This document shows, one piece after another, positions 7,766 to 13,591 of a DNA stretch of 13,591 bases (positions are counted from its first letter, which is position 1; each line of letters opens with the position of its first letter). Source of the stretch: Candidatus Competibacteraceae bacterium (GTDB lineage: Bacteria; Pseudomonadota; Gammaproteobacteria; Competibacterales; Competibacteraceae). The position numbers and the translations under genes were made by a program. Under the pieces are notes generated by a model. It was not told the origin of the DNA. It saw nothing but the letters and a program-made list of their open reading frames with translations, and made no database searches. The DNA is taken from NCBI GenBank assembly GCA_003527885.1, contig DPWB01000206.1:1-13591 (forward strand). Direction: 5' to 3'.

Positions 7766-8235
7766 TTAATGTGCATGGAGTTCCAGATTTTTCCGATCCA
7801 CGAGCGCGATTTTGGCCAGTGTGGCTTAAGCCCCTTGCTTAAGAAAAACGGGGTATATAGTTTATCTTCTATCTTGATGTGTTTGGTCAGCCAGTCTCTG
7901 AGCAGGTGCATTAGCTCCAGATCGACGGTTTCTCCTTTATTGAATTTCTCCTTTATTTCAAATACCTCCCTCTTTAATTGACTGTGGTGCATCTGGTGGG
8001 CGTCGGCCTCGGGATAATTGAAGATGCGAAAAAGGCTTTCTTCGACCGAAAAATGGATGATGGTGTACTGGATCAGCTCATTTAAAATGCTTTCGATGAC
8101 GGCGGGGTCTCCCTTGTTGAGGATGGCCTCATTAAAAAGACAGTTCGTCAAGCCGGCAAGAACTTTGTGCTGTTCGTCGATTTCTTGAATTCCAACACTG
8201 AGCTCTTCCGACCACGCTAAAAACTCTCGCGACAT
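7762..8235 (-). CDS. Bacteriohemerythrin (di-iron oxygen-binding protein)
   Basis: Stand-alone single-domain hemerythrin of 157 residues, a four-helix bundle that binds oxygen reversibly at a di-iron centre. The opening W8-x5-VGIQEIDEQH is diagnostic, and all seven iron ligands are visible with family spacing: His23, His61 and Glu65 (HxxxE), His80 and His84 (HxxxH), His119 and Asp124 (HxxxxD). No methyl-accepting or GGDEF domain is attached, so it probably stores, delivers or buffers oxygen rather than signalling. ATG 8235 has GGAGAG 8 bases upstream. Residues from about 130 form a basic tail (KPHWPKSRSWIGKIW) beyond the normal domain end. The gene is far more AT-rich than the rest of the window (20 G+C of 60 at 7921-7980), a sign of horizontal acquisition. 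Its stop overlaps the prlC start by four bases. Confidence 0.93.
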   Translation of the reverse strand: MSREFLAWSEELSVGIQEIDEQHKVLAGLTNCLFNEAILNKGDPAVIESILNELIQYTIIHFSVEESLFRIFNYPEADAHQMHHSQLKREVFEIKEKFNKGETVDLELMHLLRDWLTKHIKIEDKLYTPFFLSKGLKPHWPKSRSWIGKIWNSMHIK

Positions 8236-8584
8236 GCTGGATTCTCTCCATAACGTTGAATGGGTATTGAGCTTGGGCGGATTCTGAACGGGAAATTCAC
8301 GGACGTTTGAGCCGTGCTAGCTATTGCCCGATCATTGGAAAAGACAATCGCTGAGAATATCGTCCGTCCGAGAAAATGCAGAGAGTGAATGGCAACCGCC
8401 ATTAGATCACTCGAAGAGTGGCTTTTTCAAGCTTACACGCCGAAGCGAGATCGAAAGCGTTTTGACTCAAGGCAGTACAGATTGGAGGTGCTGTCGAAAC
8501 ACTGACGGAGCAGATGATTCAAAGGCTCGGTCAAAGCTTGGATGGTTTTTTAGCTTTTCAACCACAAAATCATCTAGTGGTCGA
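8236..8584. other. 349-bp AT-richer intergenic region upstream of hemerythrin
   Basis: No convincing gene is found here. It should hold the promoter of the hemerythrin-prlC-protease unit and the end of the MFS-side transcript (both read leftward), but I could not identify a strong sigma-70 or sigma-54 promoter on the minus strand. It contains the hemerythrin ribosome site (8245-8250), a small hairpin followed by five T on the + strand (8408-8427), and an 8-base inverted repeat AGATGATT/AATCATCT (8512-8519, 8568-8575). Composition is near half G+C, unlike the flanking MFS gene. Confidence 0.6.
8408..8427 (+). terminator. Possible small intrinsic terminator on the + strand
   Basis: CACTC-GAA-GAGTG forms a 5-bp stem (one more G-U pair is possible) followed after two bases by TTTTT. 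The stem is short, so stability is marginal. No + strand gene precedes it; if real it would end an unannotated small RNA or incidental antisense transcript. Confidence 0.25.
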
Positions 8585-9796
8585 TCACGCGGCCGCCCCG
8601 GCCCTGACGACGGGTGCTTCCCGAATCGGCAGGTTCACGGCGGCGGCCAGCGCGGCCAACACCATGTCGGCATACCACATCCAACTGAAATCGCCGAAAC
8701 GGGTGATCGTCAAGCCGCCCAGATAAGCGCCCAGGAAGCCGCCGGTCTGGTGCGAGAGGAGGGTCAAGCCGAACAGGGTCGCCAGATAGCGCACGCCGAA
8801 CAGTTTGCCGACGATGGCGGCGGTCGGTGGCACTGTCGCCAACCAAGTGAAGCCCAGTCCAGCCGCGAACAGGTAATAGACCAGTTCGATTTTGGGCATC
8901 AGCAAATACCAGGCGATCAGCAGCGCACGGGAGCCGTACATCACCGCCAGAACCCATTTGCTGCGATAGCGGGACACGCACCAGCCCGCGAACAAGCTGC
9001 CGAAAATGTTGGCGAGCCCGATGATCGCCAGCGACCAACTGGCGACGGAGGCCGGCAGCCCGCACAAGTTGACTTCGCCCGGCAGATGCGTCACCAGGAA
9101 GGCGATGTGGAAGCCGCAGGTGATGAATCCGGCGTGGAGGAGCAGGTAGCTGGGGTCGCGCAAGGACCTGCCGACCGCTTTCAACACACCCGGATCTGGT
9201 CCGGCATGAGCCGGCGTTTTTGTCGATCGGGTCAGCGTGGCGACCAGCGGTAGAGCCGCCAGGGTCATCACCGCCATCGACCACAGGGCGCCGGTCCAGC
9301 CCAACCCCTGAATCAGCTTTTGCGAGATCGGCGCGAACACGAACTGACCGAACGAACCGCCGGCGTTGATGACGCCCGAGGCGGCGCCACGCGCCTCGGG
9401 CGGCAAGCGTTGGGCCGCCGCGCCGATCAGAACGGAAAAGCTTCCGGCCCCGGAGCCGATGGCCGACAGCAGGCCGAGGGAGACGATCAGCCCGAAGCCC
9501 GATTGCATGAACGGCGTGATGGCGCTGCCGAGCGCCATGACCAGCAGGCCGCCGATCAGCACGGCGCGCGGGCCGAAGCGGTCGGCGACCGCGCCGGCGA
9601 GGGGTTGGATCGCGCCCCAAGTGAATTGGCCGATGGCAAGCGCCAAGCTGATCGTGGTGATTCCCAAACCGGTCGCGGTGTTGATGGGGCTGACGAACAG
9701 TCCCAGCGATTGGCGGACGCCCATGGTGACCATCAGGATGCCGGCGGCGGCCAGCGTGATGATGAGAGCGTCGGATTTGCGTAGCGCATGAAACAT
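8585..9796 (-). CDS. MFS transporter, MCT/OFA (monocarboxylate or oxalate-formate) type
   Basis: Inner-membrane major facilitator with 403 residues and a pattern of about 12 hydrophobic segments, six before and six after a hydrophilic central loop (about 190-212). GVRQSLGLFVSPI at 26-38 in TM1 and the QPLAGAVADRFGPRAVL stretch (64-80, motif-A-like loop between TM2 and TM3) resemble MFS proteins of the monocarboxylate/oxalate-formate antiporter kind. The substrate is not deducible; small carboxylates are the usual cargo in related families. ATG 9796 is preceded by AGGAG and CAAGG on the minus strand. It starts 23 bp after yrdA and so is probably the last gene of the gor-yrdA-MFS unit. The C-terminus after about 390 is short and Ala-rich. 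Confidence 0.88.
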   Translation of the reverse strand: MFHALRKSDALIITLAAAGILMVTMGVRQSLGLFVSPINTATGLGITTISLALAIGQFTWGAIQPLAGAVADRFGPRAVLIGGLLVMALGSAITPFMQSGFGLIVSLGLLSAIGSGAGSFSVLIGAAAQRLPPEARGAASGVINAGGSFGQFVFAPISQKLIQGLGWTGALWSMAVMTLAALPLVATLTRSTKTPAHAGPDPGVLKAVGRSLRDPSYLLLHAGFITCGFHIAFLVTHLPGEVNLCGLPASVASWSLAIIGLANIFGSLFAGWCVSRYRSKWVLAVMYGSRALLIAWYLLMPKIELVYYLFAAGLGFTWLATVPPTAAIVGKLFGVRYLATLFGLTLLSHQTGGFLGAYLGGLTITRFGDFSWMWYADMVLAALAAAVNLPIREAPVVRAGAAA

Positions 9797-9819
9797 ATCG
9801 GCCTTGCTCCTGCTCGGGG

Positions 9820-10356
9820 TTAGGCCAAGGGGGTTCGATGCCGGTCTTTCAAGCGCTGGTAATTTTGGGGCGAGTAGCCCAGGAAGTCGCGCTCGCGCTC
9901 GCTCAGCGGGCGAATGCGCCGGGCGGGACTACCGACGTACAGATGGCCGCTGTCCAGCACCTTACCGGGCGGCACCACGCTGCCGGCGCCCAGCGTTACC
10001 CAGGCTTGGACCACCGCCTGATCCATCACGATGGCGCCCATCCCGATCAGGCAATAATCCTCGATGGTGCAGGCGTGCAGGATCGTTTTATGGCCGACCG
10101 TGACATCGTTGCCGATCAGGGTCGGTTGGCCGCCCGGACAAAAGCGGCTGTCGTGGGTGACGTGAATGATGGTGCCATCCTGGATGCTGGTGCGGGCGCC
10201 GATGCGGATGCTTTGAATGTCGCCGCGCACCACGCACAGCGGCCAGACCGAACTGTGTTCGCCGATGTCGACAGCGCCGATCACTACGGCGGTGTCATCG
10301 ACGAACGCGGTGGGGTGAATGCGTGGAACGTGCTGTTCGAAGGGGCGGACCGACAT
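9820..10356 (-). CDS. yrdA: Gamma-carbonic anhydrase family protein (YrdA type)
   Basis: Left-handed beta-helix protein of 178 residues built from hexapeptide repeats (IGAVDIGEHSSVW, IGNDVTVGHKTIL, IGMGAIVMDQAVV). The gamma-carbonic anhydrase residues are present: Arg44 and Asp46 in VVRGDI, Gln59 in SIQDGT, and probable zinc-binding His65, His89 and His94 (the last two five apart, as in archaeal Cam). The acidic proton-shuttle loop of Cam is missing, as is normal in YrdA/YrbA-type proteins, so true CO2 hydration activity is uncertain. ATG 10356 has only a weak ribosome site (GGAA). It lies 67 bp downstream of gor and 23 bp upstream of the MFS gene on the same strand. Confidence 0.9.
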   Translation of the reverse strand: MSVRPFEQHVPRIHPTAFVDDTAVVIGAVDIGEHSSVWPLCVVRGDIQSIRIGARTSIQDGTIIHVTHDSRFCPGGQPTLIGNDVTVGHKTILHACTIEDYCLIGMGAIVMDQAVVQAWVTLGAGSVVPPGKVLDSGHLYVGSPARRIRPLSERERDFLGYSPQNYQRLKDRHRTPLA

Positions 10357-10423
10357 CGGAGTTCCAACAAGTTCGAAATTGGGGATCGGCGCGGACGGTT
10401 GAGCGACTGGCTGACCGTTTCAC

Positions 10424-11773
10424 TCAGCGCATCGTAACCAATTCTTCGGCGCTGGTGGGATGAATCGCCACGGTATCGTCGAAATCGCGCTTGGTGGCGC
10501 CCATGCGCACGGCGACGGCAAAGCCTTGCAGCATCTCGTCCACCCCCTCGCCGATAAGGTGGCAGCCGACGATTTTTTCCTCGGGTCCGACGCACACCAG
10601 TTTCATCAGGGTATGGGTCGGCCGGGCGGTAAAGGCGTGATACATCGGCCGGAACCGGGTCTGATAAACCCGCACCGCCTCGCCGTGGTGGGCGCGCGCT
10701 TCTTCTTCGGTCAGGCCGATCGTGCCGATGGGCGGGTGGCTGAACACCACGCTGGGAATGTTTTCGTAGGCCAGGCGGCGTTCCGGTTGCTGGCCGAACA
10801 GGCGGTCGGCCAGCCGGCGTCCGGCGGCGATGGCCACCGGCGTCAGATGAAAGCGCTCGGCGATATCGCCCAGGGCGTAAATTTGGGGAACATCGGTGTT
10901 CTGATAAGGGTCGGTGGGAATGGTGCCATCGGCGTTCAGCTTGACGTTCGCCGCCCCGAGATTGAGCGTGTCGGTATTGGGGATACGGCCGATGGCCCAG
11001 AGCAGGGTGTCGGTTTCCAGGGGCTTATCCCGTCCGGCGCAGTGCAGGTTGAGCGCGCCCTTGGCCAGTCGCGCCACCGCCCGAATCTCGGTTCGGGTCA
11101 CGACGTTGATACCGTCCTGGCGCAAGCGCAACATCAGCTCTTCGCGGATGGCGGCGTCGAAGGTCCGCAAAACCTCGCCCTTGCGGACCAGCAGAGTCAC
11201 CTCGGCTCCCAGGGTGTGCAACATCCCCGCCAGTTCGACGGCGATGTAGCCGCCGCCGGCGATGGCGATGCGGGGCGGACAGGCTTCCAACTCGAAAAAA
11301 CCGTCCGAGGTGATGCCGAATTCCGCGCCGGGGAGGTCGGGAATGCGGGGCCGACCGCCGGTGGCGATGACGATGTGATGGGCGCTAAAGCGTTCGCCGT
11401 CAACGTCCAGGGTGCGGGCGTTCACGAAGCGGGCGAAACCGCGAACCAATTCCACGCCCGCTTCGGCGAGATAACCTTGATACCAGTCGTTGATCTCGCC
11501 GACGAAGCGGTCGCGGGCGATTTTCAGCTTCCGCCAGTCGAAATCGAAATAATCGAGCCGGAAGCCGTAGCCGGGCGCGTCATCGAGGGCGTGCGCCAGA
11601 TGGGCGGCATACCACATCACTTTTTTCGGCACGCAGCCGACGTTGACGCAGGTGCCGCCGAGCCGGCCGCCTTCGATCAGCGCGCAGCGGGCGCCGTAAC
11701 GGGCCGCTCGTTCCGCCACCGACAGGCCGCCGCTGCCACCGCCGATCACGATGAGGTCGTAGTGCTTGGTCAT
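10424..11773 (-). CDS. gor: Glutathione-disulfide reductase
   Basis: NADPH-dependent flavoenzyme that regenerates reduced glutathione in the cytoplasm; works as a homodimer. The 449 residues match E. coli Gor (450) end to end. FAD-binding GGGSGG is at 11-16; the redox-active disulfide is Cys42-Cys47 in [13 protein letters not shown]; the second Rossmann motif [11 protein letters not shown] (173-183) is followed by Arg197 and Arg203, equivalent to the NADPH-specifying R198/R204 of E. coli; the catalytic pair His438-Glu443 is in [12 protein letters not shown] 11773 is chosen because [16 protein letters not shown] is nearly identical to the E. coli N-terminus and has GAGA upstream; the frame remains open a further 28 codons, which are not family-like. 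First gene of a unit with yrdA and the MFS transporter. Confidence 0.97.
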   Translation of the reverse strand: MTKHYDLIVIGGGSGGLSVAERAARYGARCALIEGGRLGGTCVNVGCVPKKVMWYAAHLAHALDDAPGYGFRLDYFDFDWRKLKIARDRFVGEINDWYQGYLAEAGVELVRGFARFVNARTLDVDGERFSAHHIVIATGGRPRIPDLPGAEFGITSDGFFELEACPPRIAIAGGGYIAVELAGMLHTLGAEVTLLVRKGEVLRTFDAAIREELMLRLRQDGINVVTRTEIRAVARLAKGALNLHCAGRDKPLETDTLLWAIGRIPNTDTLNLGAANVKLNADGTIPTDPYQNTDVPQIYALGDIAERFHLTPVAIAAGRRLADRLFGQQPERRLAYENIPSVVFSHPPIGTIGLTEEEARAHHGEAVRVYQTRFRPMYHAFTARPTHTLMKLVCVGPEEKIVGCHLIGEGVDEMLQGFAVAVRMGATKRDFDDTVAIHPTSAEELVTMR

Positions 11774-11880
11774 GGTGTTTCTCTGCTGGAGGTGGGGGTG
11801 ACAACGACCGTGAGAGGTCTGCGGCGACGGCTGCAGTTCCTCGCTAGGAGGAGCCACGAGCTGGCTATTCGAGGGTCTTT

Positions 11881-11909
11881 ATCATTTTGTAAGCGGCTTT
11901 TTTTTGCAA
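11881..11909 (-). promoter_or_regulatory. Possible sigma-70 promoter for gor
   Basis: On the minus strand TTGCAA (-35, 11904-11909) and AATGAT (-10, 11881-11886) are separated by 17 bases that include an A-tract. Each hexamer matches consensus at four of six positions. It would give a leader of about 100 bases before gor. Sequence resemblance only. Confidence 0.3.
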
Positions 11910-12002
11910 GGGGTTCGCCGGGCCCGAAACCCGCCGCCGAAAAATTTTTTCCGGGCGGTCGGCTTGGCGGTACGCCGGGCCCTCGCCCGCTTCAGCGACG
12001 CT

Positions 12003-12041
12003 CGCCCCGAACGAAACGCCGGCGGCGGCTCGTTCGGGGCG
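12003..12041 (-). terminator. 12-bp perfect hairpin downstream of glgP
   Basis: CGCCCCGAACGA (12003-12014) and TCGTTCGGGGCG (12030-12041) pair perfectly around a 15-base loop. It begins 13 bases after the glgP stop on the transcribed strand, the right place for a terminator or 3'-end stabiliser. No T run follows directly, so it may act with Rho or only as an mRNA-stabilising structure. Confidence 0.5.
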
Positions 12042-12054
12042 GCTGGGTGGAAGG

Positions 12055-13521
12055 TCAGATCAACGGCATTTCCGGGAGCTGCTTGAGCTTCCAGATTTCG
12101 GCGTTGTATTCCAGCATGGTGCGGTCGGTGGAGAATTTACCGCTGGTGGCGGTGTTGACGATGCTCATCCGGGTCCACAATTCCTGATCCTGATAAGCTT
12201 TGTCGACGCGCTTTTGCGCGTCGAAGTAGGCGCGCAGGTCGGCGATGGTCAGCCACGGGTCGTGCGGGCTGGTCAGCGAGTTCAGGACCGGGTCGAAAAT
12301 GCCCTGTTCGAACTGGTTGAAGTGAGCGCTTTCGAGCAGGTGCATCACCCGGGAAATGTCCGCGTCACCGTTGATGATCGCCCACGGATCGTAGTTCGAC
12401 CGTCGCGCCTCGACCTCCTGAGCGGTCAGCCCGAACAGGAAGAAGTTCTCGTCGCCGCATTCCTCGCGGATTTCGATGTTGGCGCCATCCAGGGTGCCGA
12501 TGGTGACGGCGCCGTTCATCATGAACTTCATGTTGCCGGTGCCGGACGCTTCCTTGCCGGCGGTCGAAATCTGCTCGGACAGATCGCTGCCGGGCGCGAT
12601 GATTTCCATCGCCGTGACCCGGTAGTTGGGCAGGAACGCCATCTTGAGCTTGTCGCCGACTTCGGGGTCGTTGTTGAGGACCTTGGCGACGTTGTTGACC
12701 AGCTTGATGATGACTTTGGCCATGTAGTAGCCTGGCGCCGACTTGCCGCCGATCAGCACGCAGCGCGGGGTCCAGTTGTCGGTATCGCCCCGCTTGATGC
12801 GGTCGTAGAGGTGGATGACGTGTAGGATGTTGAGCAGCTGGCGCTTGTATTCGTGAATGCGCTTGACCTGCACGTCGAACAGCGCGTTGGTGTTGAACAC
12901 CACGCCGCAGTCGGCCTCGACCAGGGTCGCCAGCCGCACTTTGTTGTCCTGCTTGATCTGCCGCCACTTGGCCCGGAACTTGGCGTCGTCGGCGTAAGGG
13001 ATGAGCTTGCGCAGGTCGTCTAACTGCGTGACCCAGCTCGGCCCGACGGTGTCGGTGATCAGCTTGTTCAGGCCGGGGTTGCAACTGGCCAACCAGCGGC
13101 GCTGGGTGACGCCGTTAGTCTTGTTGTTGAACTTCTCCGGCCACAGTTCGTAGAAATCGAGGAACAGGCCTTGCTTGAGCAGGTCGGAGTGCAGCGCGGC
13201 CACGCCGTTCACCGAAATGCTGCCGACGATGGCCAGATACGCCATGCGCACCTGCTGCTCGTAGCCTTCCTCGATCAACGACATGCGGCGCTGGCGTTCG
13301 ATGTCGCCGGGCCAGCGGCGCGCGACTTCGGCCAGGAAGCGGGCGTTGATTTCGTAGATGATGTCCAGCACCCGCGGCAGCAGCTTGCGGAACAGCCACA
13401 CCGGCCAGCGCTCCAGCGCTTCGGGCAACAGGGTGTGGTTGGTGTAGGCCATCACCTTGCTGGTGATGGCCCAGGCATCATCCCACTTGATGTTGTGCTC
13501 ATCCATCAAGATTCGCATCAA
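12055..13521 (-). CDS. glgP: Glycogen/maltodextrin phosphorylase, partial (5' end missing)
   Basis: Family GT35 phosphorylase, which releases glucose-1-phosphate from glycogen or maltodextrin. Only the C-terminal 488 codons remain, whereas full proteins have about 800-850 residues. The pyridoxal-phosphate signature EASGTGNMKFMMNG is intact, with the cofactor Lys codon at 12526-12528. FDVQVKRIHEYKRQ, GGKSAPGYYMAK and AFLPNYRV are the typical phosphate/substrate-site blocks, and the C-terminus (STDRTMLEYNAEIWKL) is complete. The upstream edge, LMRILMDEHN, corresponds to an internal region in E. coli GlgP. The apparent GTG start at 13527 lies in Nextera adapter sequence and must not be used. Stop is TGA at 12055-12057, followed by a strong hairpin. 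Neighbouring glycogen genes, if any, lie beyond the contig. Confidence 0.95.
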   Translation of the reverse strand: MMRILMDEHNIKWDDAWAITSKVMAYTNHTLLPEALERWPVWLFRKLLPRVLDIIYEINARFLAEVARRWPGDIERQRRMSLIEEGYEQQVRMAYLAIVGSISVNGVAALHSDLLKQGLFLDFYELWPEKFNNKTNGVTQRRWLASCNPGLNKLITDTVGPSWVTQLDDLRKLIPYADDAKFRAKWRQIKQDNKVRLATLVEADCGVVFNTNALFDVQVKRIHEYKRQLLNILHVIHLYDRIKRGDTDNWTPRCVLIGGKSAPGYYMAKVIIKLVNNVAKVLNNDPEVGDKLKMAFLPNYRVTAMEIIAPGSDLSEQISTAGKEASGTGNMKFMMNGAVTIGTLDGANIEIREECGDENFFLFGLTAQEVEARRSNYDPWAIINGDADISRVMHLLESAHFNQFEQGIFDPVLNSLTSPHDPWLTIADLRAYFDAQKRVDKAYQDQELWTRMSIVNTATSGKFSTDRTMLEYNAEIWKLKQLPEMPLI

Positions 13522-13591
13522 GCCCACGAGACCGTACTAGATCTCGTATGCCGTCTTCTGCTTGAAAAAATAACGACCACTGCCGCTTGAT
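13521..13591 (+). other. Illumina Nextera i7/P7 adapter read-through (library artefact)
   Basis: AGCCCACGAGAC (13521-13532) is the end of the Nextera read-2 adapter, CGTACTAG (13533-13540) equals i7 index N702, and 13541-13564 (ATCTCG...TGCTTG) is the P7 flow-cell end. Six A and 21 unrelated bases follow, as seen when a sequencer reads past the template. None of this is genomic. Base 13521 could belong to either side. Confidence 0.97.

Larger units (their letters stand above)
11774..12054. other. 281-bp structured intergenic region between glgP and gor
   Basis: Both neighbours read leftward. The part next to glgP is very GC-rich with several inverted repeats, including the 12-bp hairpin at 12003-12041, an imperfect GGGTTCG/CGAAACCC hairpin at 11911-11932, and an AAAAATTTTTT block (11940-11950) flanked by CCG/CGG-type repeats. 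The part near gor is AT-richer and carries the possible promoter. No gene is recognisable on either strand. Confidence 0.6.

Noticed and set aside
8512..8575. 8-base inverted repeat AGATGATT/AATCATCT as insertion-element ends
   Set aside because: Too short, only 48 bases between arms, no transposase and no target duplication.
8466..8584. Open + strand frame in the gap (translation resembling VETLTEQMIQRLGQSLDGF)
   Set aside because: About 40 codons without a stop is not unusual, there is no start with a ribosome site at its beginning, and it runs into the antisense of the MFS gene. No family recognised.
10395..10418. ACGGT/ACCGT hairpin between gor and yrdA as a terminator
   Set aside because: Only five base pairs and no T run on either strand; more likely chance in a 67-base operon gap.
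10460..12187. 575-codon + strand open frame opposite gor
   Set aside because: It mirrors gor and the intergenic region, with the composition expected of antisense sequence and no recognisable domain.
13522..13527. GTG start of glgP giving an MGL N-terminus
   Set aside because: These bases belong to the Nextera adapter; the gene is simply cut off.

Overview
The window is a single assembled contig of high-GC bacterial chromosome, almost certainly from a gammaproteobacterium. RhlB, PilU, oligopeptidase A, E. coli-type glutathione reductase and a YrdA-type gamma-carbonic anhydrase homologue are all present and align well with their enteric or pseudomonad counterparts. I cannot fix the genus; a glycogen-storing environmental gammaproteobacterium would fit, but that is inference. 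Both ends carry untrimmed Illumina Nextera library sequence: the Tn5 mosaic end at 1-19, and a read-through with i7 index, P7 end, poly-A and run-off bases at about 13521-13591. The contig edges are therefore technical, and the first and last reading frames extend artificially into adapter.

Left block, + strand (68-4754): four tightly packed genes, rhlB (DEAD-box RNA helicase), a gamma-glutamyltransferase-family Ntn hydrolase, pilU (type IV pilus retraction ATPase accessory) and a HAD phosphatase of the beta-phosphoglucomutase/YqaB type. Gaps are 2-23 bp, so they are probably co-transcribed although functionally mixed. The HAD gene meets the next block tail to tail, with both stop codons inside one CTAG.

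Middle block, - strand (8235-4751): a bacteriohemerythrin with all seven di-iron ligands, then prlC (oligopeptidase A, M3 zinc peptidase), then a divergent calpain-like (C2) cysteine protease. The first two overlap by 4 bases (ATGA), and the ribosome binding site of the third overlaps the prlC stop. This looks like one transcript linking an oxygen-binding protein to two peptidases. The hemerythrin gene and the 349-bp gap upstream of it are clearly AT-rich compared with the rest, suggesting acquired DNA. This is the most interesting part of the window.

Right block, - strand (11773-8585): gor (glutathione reductase), a yrdA-type gamma-carbonic anhydrase and a 12-TM MFS transporter of the MCT/OFA type, spaced 67 and 23 bp. 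Upstream of gor lies a 281-bp, hairpin-rich intergenic region with a likely glgP terminator hairpin and a possible gor promoter. The last gene is glgP (glycogen phosphorylase), of which only the C-terminal 488 codons remain before the adapter. No tRNA, rRNA, CRISPR array or insertion sequence was seen.
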